Source: an uncultured Duncaniella sp. (GTDB lineage Bacteria > Bacteroidota > Bacteroidia > Bacteroidales > Muribaculaceae). Taken from it: a DNA stretch of 64,000 nucleotides. Shown piece after piece: positions 9,303 through 17,535 of the stretch (position 1 is its first letter; each line of letters opens with the position of its first letter). The notes beneath the pieces are model-generated. The model saw nothing but the letters and a program-made list of their open reading frames with translations, had not been told where the DNA came from and searched no databases. The position numbers were made by a program, and so were the translations under genes. Where the stretch lies: positions 26,861-90,860 of the forward strand of contig CAJUGS010000008.1 of NCBI GenBank assembly GCA_910586305.1, given 5' to 3'.

Positions 9303-10775
9303 TCAGTTAGCTCCGCGGACGAAGGCATCCACAAGGAGCGGATATATCTTCTCACCGGTTGTGCGGTCAATGAGTCCCGACCAGTAGAAGCAACATACAT
9401 CAGCCTTGCCTTTGGAATAGGATGTGAGGAATTCGCCGTATTTAGCCTTTTCTTCATCGGCAATCTTCTCATATGCCGAGCATTCGCCTATGATTACAGG
9501 AATGTTGTTGCGTGTGGCAAAGTCAATCATTATATCCAACTCGGCACCGAGCGATGCTTCAAACTCCTTGGTCCACACCGGGAGGTTGTCATCATCAATC
9601 TCACCGTTGAGATTCGAGAACTTCGACGGGGTGTAGTTGTGGCATTCCACCATCAGGTGTCCGGCAATGCAGTCCTCCGGAATACGCAGATTGTCAAAAC
9701 GAGTTCTGCTATTACCTCCGCCATAGGTATTGACTATGAGGTTGCGGTGCTCGTTGTTGCCTCCTGTGGCACGAACGGTATCGACAAACTTCTGAGCGAG
9801 CAAGTTGACTGCCTCATATCCGCCCTCCACCGGCTCTACCCAGCTGTTTTTAGCATCGAGCATCTCATTGTATCCCTCAAACACAAGTTTCTCGCCATAG
9901 CTGTTGAAACGAGTGGCAATCTGATGCCAGAGACTGCCGAATTTTTCGGAGATTGATTCGATATTTTCGAGATCTGCGCAAAGCCAGCCGTCGGCACCGG
10001 TGTCGTGATGTACATTGAGTATGCAGTAGAGACCTGAATTGAGAGCATAGCCTACAACCTCTTCTACACGGTTGATCCACGGCTCTTTGATCACCCAGTT
10101 TGCATCCATATGGGGATGCCAGGTGACAGGTATACGGACAGCCCGGAATCCGGCTGCCGCCACTGCGTCAAACCAAGCCTGGGTAGTGACGGGCTGCCCC
10201 CAGCAGGTTTCGAAGGCGAAGACATCCTCCTGGTCAAACCAGTCGCCTACTGCGTCGAGAGTGTTGTAGAGATTGAGTCCGACCTTCATGTTTCGGCAAG
10301 CTATGTAGGCCGACTCCCATCCCGAGGCATCGGCCTCGGCGGGCTGGGTCTGAGTCACGGTGACTGTCTTAGCCTCATTGCCGGCGCGGAATGTCACCAC
10401 ACACGAACGTGAGGGATCCGAACCGAGAGGAGAGGCCGAAAGAGATATGTAGCGTGGCTCGGACGGCTTCTCGGCATCATTCCAAACAGTGGGTTCGCCT
10501 GAACGATTGGACAATTTAAGCCAACCGGTATCACCATCGCCCGACAGTGAGATATCCCAGTAGTCGTTGCTCTCGAGCGTCAGTAGCACATCGCCTCCGT
10601 AGGTGCCGAAATCAATGGCGGAGACAGGGGCACCGTCGCGGGTGACCGAAAGGTTTACAGGTCCGTCAGGAACATACTTCTCCGCATCGTCCGAGCAAGC
10701 GCTGAGAAAGAGCGACGGGAAAAGAAGAACAAGGCAGAACGCAAACGCGCTCATTGGTGTGATATTGTATTTCAT
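9303..10775 (-). CDS. Surface lipoprotein BACON-GH5 endo-glucanase (candidate endo-xyloglucanase)
   Basis: A 490-residue lipoprotein (lipobox LSAC, then an acidic CSDDAE start suited to surface export). A BACON-type Ig domain covers about residues 38-140 (YWDISLSGDG..., VTFRAGNEAKTVTVTQTQP), followed by a GH5 barrel. Catalytic residues: acid/base E304 in EGYNEMLD and nucleophile E431 in VIIGECSAY; HHDTGADGWL lines the cleft. BACON-GH5 is the architecture of the vanguard endo-xyloglucanase of the Bacteroides ovatus xyloglucan PUL, which supports a first backbone cut at the cell surface. The subfamily cannot be fixed by eye, and glucomannan or mixed-linkage glucan remain possible. It follows the SGBP gene by 7 nt. 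Confidence 0.9.
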   Translation of the reverse strand: MKYNITPMSAFAFCLVLLFPSLFLSACSDDAEKYVPDGPVNLSVTRDGAPVSAIDFGTYGGDVLLTLESNDYWDISLSGDGDTGWLKLSNRSGEPTVWNDAEKPSEPRYISLSASPLGSDPSRSCVVTFRAGNEAKTVTVTQTQPAEADASGWESAYIACRNMKVGLNLYNTLDAVGDWFDQEDVFAFETCWGQPVTTQAWFDAVAAAGFRAVRIPVTWHPHMDANWVIKEPWINRVEEVVGYALNSGLYCILNVHHDTGADGWLCADLENIESISEKFGSLWHQIATRFNSYGEKLVFEGYNEMLDAKNSWVEPVEGGYEAVNLLAQKFVDTVRATGGNNEHRNLIVNTYGGGNSRTRFDNLRIPEDCIAGHLMVECHNYTPSKFSNLNGEIDDDNLPVWTKEFEASLGAELDIMIDFATRNNIPVIIGECSAYEKIADEEKAKYGEFLTSYSKGKADVCCFYWSGLIDRTTGEKIYPLLVDAFVRGAN

Positions 10776-10782
10776 CGCGGTT

Positions 10783-12282
10783 TTACTGTTGTCTTACATA
10801 GAATCGGAAATTGTCATAGGCTATTATCACATTGTCGCCGGTATTGTCATAGCCAAGGAAAATCTTGAAGTTGTCGCCACCTGGATCTGATGCACACAGT
10901 TCGCCGTATGTGGCGACTCCGGGAGCAATCTCGGTCATAGGCATGGCCACCGACATCCACTGTGCGGGCATCAGTGTACCTGTGACACGGTCGACAATGG
11001 GGATTCCGGCCTTTTCACGACCCATCACTGTGATGGTAGAGGTCATGGAAGTGGCTGCGGAGAAGGGTTCGTGCATATAAACCTCATAGCGCAACTCGAT
11101 GGCCGAAAGGGGTGTTGAGGGGTCAAGGCCTTCGGGCTGTCCCTTGGAGTTGATAGTGAGGTTATGATCCCACCAAGATGTGAATCCGTCGAAATAAATG
11201 AAATAGCCTGACGACTTGACTATGGGAGAAGTCTCGGGCACAGGAGTCCAGCCCCAGTCGGGGAATCCGCAATAGTGGTTTGTGCCCCAGCCATAGGCCA
11301 TAGGAGTGCCGTGGCCGTCGAAATCCTCGTAAATCCATTCATAGCGATAGAACGGCAGGGTGGCTTTTCCTCCAAGCGTAGAGACAGAAATGAGTCCGTT
11401 AGAATCTTCCGACGGTATCATATCGGGCATTACAAAGGCAATTTCGCTCATCTGCTCATTGGTCTCGGCACCACTTATATCAATGTCTATCTCACCGCCG
11501 AGATTGATGGCTGTGAGGTTGGTGAGATACTTTCCGTATACCACTACGCGCTGACCGGGAATGGGCATATCGGTAGAAATATCATAGATTTCAGGCTCCA
11601 TCGGTGACTTGGAGAATCCACAATAGACCTTTCCGGCATAACACTCCACCATATATATACCATAATCGGGGATTTCGTTAGAAGGCATACGCAGGCGTAT
11701 CTCGGTACGGTCGGCATTGACGGTGAAGTCTCGAATCTCAAACAAAGGGACGGTGTCGAGATCGGTCACATAGATGTGTTCAATCTCATGAAGCAACGCA
11801 CCCACAAGAGTCACCTCCTGTCCGGGCACCATTTCGGGTATACCATCGGGATTGAGCGGGAGGTTTGCCTTATACATCTCCAGCGAAGGCTTGCCGGCTA
11901 TGACATGGAAGTCATATCTGGCAACTCCGTTGGGTGTCTCAACACGTATCTCGAGAGGTAGAGAATCATCGACACCAACCACCACGAGAGCAGCGGGTAT
12001 TGTGACTATGAGATGGGTTGAAGTGTTATAGTTGGCGTTGAAATACACATCCTGGTCGTTTATATAGACGTGACGTGCTCCCTGAAGGTTTCGACCTTCG
12101 ATGAGAATCATCTGCCCGACAGTGGCTTCGGTGAACGTTGAATCGGCGAGCTCAGGGTCGGTGGTGCGGACACGCTCAATGACCGGCTGGCCGCCATCGC
12201 CATTTTCGTCGGAGCATGACGACAGCGACAGCATGGCAATGTTGGCGAGAATGACCGCCAGCATGATATATAGTCTGTTCAT
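10783..12282 (-). CDS. Surface glycan-binding lipoprotein with IPT/TIG domains (SGBP-B-like)
   Basis: A 499-residue lipoprotein (lipobox LSSC, then SDENGDGG). Three IPT/TIG-like Ig domains (near residues 35-130, 130-215 and 220-310, e.g. TFTEATVGQMILIEGRNLQG) form an arm. The C-terminal domain is aromatic-rich (YGWGTNHYCGFPDWGWTPVP, FDGFTSWWDHN), as in xyloglucan-binding SGBP-B proteins. Such proteins hold the polysaccharide at the surface beside the SusCD complex and have no catalysis. It lies in the usual place between susD and the surface endoglucanase with very short gaps, so it is co-transcribed. The sugar bound is inferred from domain type and neighbours. Confidence 0.85.
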   Translation of the reverse strand: MNRLYIMLAVILANIAMLSLSSCSDENGDGGQPVIERVRTTDPELADSTFTEATVGQMILIEGRNLQGARHVYINDQDVYFNANYNTSTHLIVTIPAALVVVGVDDSLPLEIRVETPNGVARYDFHVIAGKPSLEMYKANLPLNPDGIPEMVPGQEVTLVGALLHEIEHIYVTDLDTVPLFEIRDFTVNADRTEIRLRMPSNEIPDYGIYMVECYAGKVYCGFSKSPMEPEIYDISTDMPIPGQRVVVYGKYLTNLTAINLGGEIDIDISGAETNEQMSEIAFVMPDMIPSEDSNGLISVSTLGGKATLPFYRYEWIYEDFDGHGTPMAYGWGTNHYCGFPDWGWTPVPETSPIVKSSGYFIYFDGFTSWWDHNLTINSKGQPEGLDPSTPLSAIELRYEVYMHEPFSAATSMTSTITVMGREKAGIPIVDRVTGTLMPAQWMSVAMPMTEIAPGVATYGELCASDPGGDNFKIFLGYDNTGDNVIIAYDNFRFYVRQQ

Positions 12283-12297
12283 GGTCAGTTAATTGAA

Positions 12298-13959
12298 TTA
12301 ATCGTTAAACTTGTAGTGCTCGGGCTCTTTCTTGAGAAGAGGATTCTGTATGACATCGGTCTCGGGATAAGGGAGGAAAATGCTCCCGGCATTAATATTT
12401 GCCTTGACCGAAGGTTCGATGACAGGACCATAGGGAGTCTCGACATAGGTCTTGTAGTCATCTCCGGCCGAGACAAATGAAATTTCGTTATGCTCGCCTA
12501 TGGCAATCTCGTCCCATGTGTATCCGCGATACTGGTTGTTGAAATACTCCATCATCTTCTCGGGCTTCCACTTGTAAAGGTCTATGAGATAGTACCAGTT
12601 CTGGTATTCCAGTGAAAACTCGACGCGGTTCTCGCGTATGAGGTCATCAAGAGTGATGGAAGTCGCCTCATCGATGCCTGCACGACGACGAAGAGCATTG
12701 AAGTATTTGAGCTCTTCGCCCGAGAGGGTGGCATTGTTGCCGAGACAAGCCTCCGTGTAGGCAAGATATATGTTTGCAAGACGTACTACATAGGTATTGA
12801 GCGGAGAGTTCATGACCGATACATAACCGTCGTTGTCATCGTCAGGACCACCGGGAACTCCTTTCTTTAGGATTGAGGAATTGCCGTCATAAGTGTATCC
12901 GCCGTCGGCTATACATATATAGTCATAGTGCACACCGGGAGTGACGAAGGTGGCATCTCTACGAATAGCCTCCCACTTTGTCTTACCGTTGGCTCCGGTA
13001 TAGGCATACTGCATCAGCATATCCACACCGGGAGACAGAGCACTCCACGCAGCAACGCCGCCCATCATCTTGGAATCACCGCAAAGGTCGGAATTGAGAG
13101 TGTTCTTCACATACCATGGTCCGTCGGCCGAGGCATACCACTGGAGCTGGAGCAACGACTCGACGTTGTTGTTGTGGCGATACTTGAAGAGGTCGTGATA
13201 ATCGGACATCAACTCGGCACCGCTGTTGTCAATGATGTCGAGACACAGCTGCTTGCATTTGTCAAGATCGGCCTGGTCGCGCTGAGACTTGCCCCAACCC
13301 GAACGGCTGAGATATGTCTTGGCAAGCATGGCCTTGGCACTCCAGCAAGTGGCGCGTCCTGTGGCCGACGGAGTCTCCGGAAGATTGGAAGCCGCATATT
13401 CAAGATCGCGGATAATGAACTCGAAGACATCCTCCTCATAATTTCTGGGACGGACAGGATTGTCGACGACATCCTGGTTGTCCTCAAAGAGTATGACCGG
13501 TCCCCAGATATGCACTGCATAATAGTAGGCGCACCCTCTCATGAGACGGGCTTCGGCAATGGCGGATAGACGCGCACGCTCGGTAACTTCGGGAAGGCTC
13601 TTGGTGTTGACATTGTGGATGGTGGCATTGGCCATTGTCACCACAGAGAACAGTCCCTGCCACGCATTGGCCAGATCCGAGTTGAGGGCATCGACAGTGA
13701 AGAGAGCAAACTGCGGAGAGTTGTAGGGCGAGTATACATCATTGGCTCTCATGCTGCCAAGCTGCCATATGGCACGTGAGTTGTAGTCAAACCACGCACG
13801 ATTGTACAGAGGAGCCGTGGCGGCGGCGACAGCGGCATCGGATGCATAGAAATTGTCCTCTACATAGTCGCCGTCCGGAATCTTGTTTAGGAAATCGTCT
13901 CCACACGATGCTGTTGCGAGCAGTGTGGCAAGACCGGCGATATATTTATGAAGTTTCAT
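12298..13959 (-). CDS. SusD/RagB-family nutrient-binding outer-membrane lipoprotein
   Basis: A 553-residue SusD homolog with lipobox (LLATASC) and the N-terminal FLNKIPDGDYVEDNFYAS region typical of the family, followed by the TPR-rich SusD fold (RLSAIAEARLMRGCAYYYAVHIWGPV). It forms the lid of the SusCD 'pedal-bin' transporter and captures oligosaccharides at the cell surface. It directly follows susC with a 24-nt gap. The C-terminal SusD region (LIRENRVEFSLEYQNWYYLIDLYKW) is intact. Family assignment secure; ligand inferred from the PUL. Confidence 0.96.
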   Translation of the reverse strand: MKLHKYIAGLATLLATASCGDDFLNKIPDGDYVEDNFYASDAAVAAATAPLYNRAWFDYNSRAIWQLGSMRANDVYSPYNSPQFALFTVDALNSDLANAWQGLFSVVTMANATIHNVNTKSLPEVTERARLSAIAEARLMRGCAYYYAVHIWGPVILFEDNQDVVDNPVRPRNYEEDVFEFIIRDLEYAASNLPETPSATGRATCWSAKAMLAKTYLSRSGWGKSQRDQADLDKCKQLCLDIIDNSGAELMSDYHDLFKYRHNNNVESLLQLQWYASADGPWYVKNTLNSDLCGDSKMMGGVAAWSALSPGVDMLMQYAYTGANGKTKWEAIRRDATFVTPGVHYDYICIADGGYTYDGNSSILKKGVPGGPDDDNDGYVSVMNSPLNTYVVRLANIYLAYTEACLGNNATLSGEELKYFNALRRRAGIDEATSITLDDLIRENRVEFSLEYQNWYYLIDLYKWKPEKMMEYFNNQYRGYTWDEIAIGEHNEISFVSAGDDYKTYVETPYGPVIEPSVKANINAGSIFLPYPETDVIQNPLLKKEPEHYKFND

Positions 13960-13983
13960 ATGTCAGAAAAGTTTTTGATGGGA

Positions 13984-16900
13984 TTAGAGAGTGACGTTCA
14001 GACCGAAAGTGAACATACGCTGAGACGGGTAGCGTGCATAGTCAACACCACGTAGCAATACATTCTGCTGGTATGCTCCGATTTCGGGATCATAGCCTTT
14101 ATACTTTGTAAATGTGTGTAGGTTCTGTATGTTGCAGTAGACCCTCAGAGATTCCACATAGAATCGACGTGTGACAGATGCGGGAAGAGTATATCCCACA
14201 GAGAGATTCTTGATGCGGAGATAGGAGGCATCCTCGACATAGACACTGCTTGTACGGGAGTTCTGGTTGGACGAGGCCTGGTCTATACGGTAGGTCGACG
14301 CACCGGGATTGGCTACCTGCATATTCTGAAGTGTGCGGTCTCCATCGGGGTTTATAAGCTCTACTCTCGCAAAGTCATGGACAGACCGGAGTGTGGACCA
14401 TCGGCTTGCGGGGTCGCTCTGCTCCTGCAGGAGGTAGTTGTAACCGTCGTTTCCAACAGAGCCTGTCAGGAAAAGATTGAAGTCAAATCCTTTCCAGGCA
14501 ATAGTGTTGTTGAAGCCGAAAGTAAACGTTGGCTCGGGATTGCCGATATAGGTGCGGTCCTTCTCGTCGATCACTCCGTCCTTGTTGATATCCTCGTAGA
14601 TATAGTCGCCATACCACACTCCCGTACCTTCGGCTACCTCTTTGTTTTCGGGAATTGCCACGAAACGGGGCTTGCCGGAAGCATCAAGTATGAAATCGCC
14701 GTTGGCATCCTTCATATAGAAGTCGCTCTCCTTCTCAAACATTCCTATGACCTTGTAACCATAGAACTGTCCCACTGGATTTCCGACTGTTGTATAGGTG
14801 AATACGTCATTTCCGATCTTACCCTGTATACCTGTGCTCTTGGTATACAGGTCAATCACCTTGTTGCGGTTGAGTGAGAAGGTGATACCGGAGGTCCATG
14901 AGAAATCACGGTTGGAAATGTTGACGGTGTTGAGCGTGAACTCAAAACCCTTGTTGCGCATCTCGCCTGTGTTGACCCAGGGAGAAGAGATCACACCGCT
15001 GATGTAGGCCGGAAGCGCAGCCTGCATGAGAAGATTGTCGGTATTCTTGAGATATGCGTCAAGAATGAGTTCTACACGATTGCTGAACAAAGATACGTCA
15101 AGACCCACGTTGTAGGACTTTGTGCGTTCCCATTTCAGCTTGCTGTTGGCGAAGTTGGCCGGAGAGAAACCGGTGCCCCAGGCTGTGGCCCAGGCCGACA
15201 TTGTAGATCCGTAGGCATAATTACCGCCGTTCTGATTTCCCACAACGCCCCAGCCTAAGCGAAGTTTGGCATCGGCAAGCCAGGATACATCTTTGAGAAA
15301 CGACTCGTTCTTGAGTCTCCAGGCTGCAGCGAGCGAGGGGAACCATCCCCAACGGTTGTCAGGACCGAAAGTCGACGAACCGTCGGCACGAAGAGTGGCA
15401 GTGAGAAGATAGCGGTTGTCAAAGTTGTAATTGATACGTCCGTAATAGGATTCGATGGCAAATGATCCGCTACCGCTACCGTTTGTCGCGGTCTTCATAT
15501 CACCAACATTGATCGAATGGATATTATTGAAGAGATAACCCTGGCGTCCGGCAGTGAGGTTTTCCCACTTGGATTCCTGAGATTCGTGGCCCATCATCAC
15601 ATTGAGACTATGTTGGCCGAAGTCTTTCATGTAGGTTATATATTGCTTGAAGCTGTTGTATTCGCTTGCAGAAGTCCCTCGGCGGCTCTCGCTTGTCTGC
15701 TTGAACTGGCCGAGAGTCATTGACGGCTGGAAATAATAGGAATTGCTACGTCCGAAATTGCCTCCATACTCAATACGCGCGGTCAAACCCGGAAGAATGG
15801 TGACATCGGCATAAGCATTGACCATAGCCTGGAGACCCTTCTCATAGTTTTCGCGTGTGAGTGCGTCGGCAAGAGGATTAGTGTAATATGTTCCGAGCTG
15901 GTTTTCCTCCTGATATCCCCACGATCCGTCCGGATTGCGGGCGGGCACCTCGGGCATCTGTCGGAGGGCTGTGATAATGACATTGTTGTCATCAATAGTA
16001 TTATTGCGCTTAGTGTGGGAGAGCGTTGACTGGGCACCTACACGAAGCCACGAAGTCACTTTTGTGTCGACATTGATACGCGCAGTGAAACGCTCGAAGC
16101 CCGAGCCTACAGCTATACCGTCCTGGTCGGTGTAGCTGCCGCTTATGAGAAACTGTGTTGACTCTGTGCCACCGCTCACCGAAAGCTGATGGTTCCACAT
16201 TCCTGCGTTGCCGAAAATTTCCTTCTGCCAGTTGGTACCGTCACCGAGAATGGAAGGATCGGCAAATTCCTCGCGCTCACCCCAGCCAAGCACATCGCAG
16301 CGCTCGTTATAGAGCTGGGCATACTCGCGGAGATTCATAGTCTCCAGTCTCTTTGGAATCTGCTGGAGGGAATAATATCCCTCATATGTGACACGTGTCT
16401 TGCCTGCCTGGCCGCGACGTGTGGTGATGAGCACAACGCCGTTGGACGCACGTGAACCGTAGATTGCAGTTGCCGAAGCATCTTTGAGCACCTCCATCGA
16501 CATAATGTCGGAGGGGTTGATGGTGGAGAGAGCCGAAGTCTTACCGTCAGACGACTTGCCATCGACAGCAACACCGTCAATGACATAGAGCGGCTCGTTG
16601 CCGTTGAGCGAATTGGTGCCTCGGATGGCCACTGAAATACCACCGCCGGGTGATCCCGAATTCTGAGTCACCTGCACACCGGCGGCACGTCCCTGGAGTG
16701 CCTGGTCAACGGATGTAATGACTGATTTTTTTATATCATCAGCACCCACCGAAACCACCGAACCGGTGATATCGCTTCGCTTCATTGTGCCGTAGCCAAC
16801 AACGACAACGTCATCGAGGCGGAGATTGTCATCCTTCATGACGACGTCAATGACACTTTTTTCCACGGTGATCTCTTTGGTGGTGTAACCTATGTAGGAG

Positions 16901-17157
16901 AAGATGAGAACGTCTCCTTTGGAAGCAGAAAGGGTATAACGCCCTTCCATATCGGTAGCCACACCGTAGGATGTGCCTTTCACTCGGACACTGAGCCCGA
17001 TAAGTGGTTCGCCGTCACTCTCCGAAGTTACCAGACCGGAGACTGTAATCTTTGGTCCGGCGGCCTGCAAAGAGAATGAGACGAGAAGTAACATACAAAT
17101 TGCCACTATCCCGCCGAAGCTAAGTAATAGCCGTTTTTGCAAAATCAGTTTACTCAT
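13984..17157 (-). CDS. SusC/RagA-family TonB-dependent outer-membrane transporter
   Basis: A 1057-residue outer-membrane importer. It has a signal peptide, a carboxypeptidase-D regulatory-like domain (about 36-110, ISGL.. region VSGLVTSESDGEPLIGLSVR), the plug (DVVVVGYGTMKRSDITGSV, then LQGRAAGVQVTQNSGSPGGG and the SusC signature ending NGVVLITTRRG), and a 22-strand barrel ending in FGLNVTL with the usual terminal hydrophobic residue. It imports oligosaccharides released by the surface GH5, powered by TonB-ExbBD. First gene of the susC-susD-SGBP-GH5-GH31 operon; a TAATTTTG -7 box lies about 58 nt upstream. Substrate inferred from neighbours. Confidence 0.96.
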   Translation of the reverse strand: MSKLILQKRLLLSFGGIVAICMLLLVSFSLQAAGPKITVSGLVTSESDGEPLIGLSVRVKGTSYGVATDMEGRYTLSASKGDVLIFSYIGYTTKEITVEKSVIDVVMKDDNLRLDDVVVVGYGTMKRSDITGSVVSVGADDIKKSVITSVDQALQGRAAGVQVTQNSGSPGGGISVAIRGTNSLNGNEPLYVIDGVAVDGKSSDGKTSALSTINPSDIMSMEVLKDASATAIYGSRASNGVVLITTRRGQAGKTRVTYEGYYSLQQIPKRLETMNLREYAQLYNERCDVLGWGEREEFADPSILGDGTNWQKEIFGNAGMWNHQLSVSGGTESTQFLISGSYTDQDGIAVGSGFERFTARINVDTKVTSWLRVGAQSTLSHTKRNNTIDDNNVIITALRQMPEVPARNPDGSWGYQEENQLGTYYTNPLADALTRENYEKGLQAMVNAYADVTILPGLTARIEYGGNFGRSNSYYFQPSMTLGQFKQTSESRRGTSASEYNSFKQYITYMKDFGQHSLNVMMGHESQESKWENLTAGRQGYLFNNIHSINVGDMKTATNGSGSGSFAIESYYGRINYNFDNRYLLTATLRADGSSTFGPDNRWGWFPSLAAAWRLKNESFLKDVSWLADAKLRLGWGVVGNQNGGNYAYGSTMSAWATAWGTGFSPANFANSKLKWERTKSYNVGLDVSLFSNRVELILDAYLKNTDNLLMQAALPAYISGVISSPWVNTGEMRNKGFEFTLNTVNISNRDFSWTSGITFSLNRNKVIDLYTKSTGIQGKIGNDVFTYTTVGNPVGQFYGYKVIGMFEKESDFYMKDANGDFILDASGKPRFVAIPENKEVAEGTGVWYGDYIYEDINKDGVIDEKDRTYIGNPEPTFTFGFNNTIAWKGFDFNLFLTGSVGNDGYNYLLQEQSDPASRWSTLRSVHDFARVELINPDGDRTLQNMQVANPGASTYRIDQASSNQNSRTSSVYVEDASYLRIKNLSVGYTLPASVTRRFYVESLRVYCNIQNLHTFTKYKGYDPEIGAYQQNVLLRGVDYARYPSQRMFTFGLNVTL

Positions 17158-17214
17158 TGCTCATAAGATTTGAGGTTAATTTTTAGTTTATGATAGGATG
17201 TGTCTTATCATCAG

Positions 17215-17222
17215 CAAAATTA
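17215..17222 (-). promoter_or_regulatory. Putative -7 element of the susC operon
   Basis: TAATTTTG on the minus strand (plus CAAAATTA) lies 58 nt before the susC ATG. The second GH97 gene at 33.6 kb carries the same octamer. No good -33 TTTG is seen, which suits an activator-dependent promoter. Confidence 0.55.
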
Positions 17223-17253
17223 CCTCAAAACCTGCTGGTGGCGTTTTTATTAT

Positions 17254-17324
17254 GTTAACGATATACCATATTTCTTAAGAAACAACGATAACAAATGTTG
17301 TGTTATAGGTATAATTTCGTTAAC
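17254..17324. promoter_or_regulatory. Dyad-symmetric putative operator upstream of susC
   Basis: GTTAACGATATACC (17254-17267) and GGTATAATTTCGTTAAC (17308-17324) form an imperfect inverted repeat around a perfect 12-nt palindrome, TTTCTTAAGAAA (17271-17282). It lies 30-100 bp upstream of the predicted susC -7 box, where an HTCS dimer would be expected to bind. This is most of what the 378-bp gap between susC and the GH97 gene holds, with the hairpins at 17414-17473. Confidence 0.5.
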
Positions 17325-17413
17325 AACATTGCCTATGAGTAAAGAAATGTTATCACCAAAATCAAAACACACCTCTGTAAATAAGCATCTTAGTCCGATA
17401 TCAAAGCTCGCCG

Positions 17414-17473
17414 GCACCCGTGGAACTAATAAAACACACGGGTGCTCAAAGGATTTTTCACCTCTGAACACCC
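17414..17473 (-). other. Mutually exclusive hairpins downstream of the GH97 gene
   Basis: GCACCCGTG (17414-17422) pairs with CACGGGTGC (17437-17445). The same central segment (GGGTGCTCAAAGG, 17440-17452) can instead pair with CCTCTGAACACCC (17461-17473), with two mismatches. No T-tract follows on the minus strand. This is either an imperfect transcription end for the GH97 mRNA or a folding switch before susC. Confidence 0.45.
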
Positions 17474-17535
17474 GTTGTTGCGTACACATAAATATATCGT
17501 ATAGATAAGGCCGTCAAAAGCCTTTGCTACATCTA

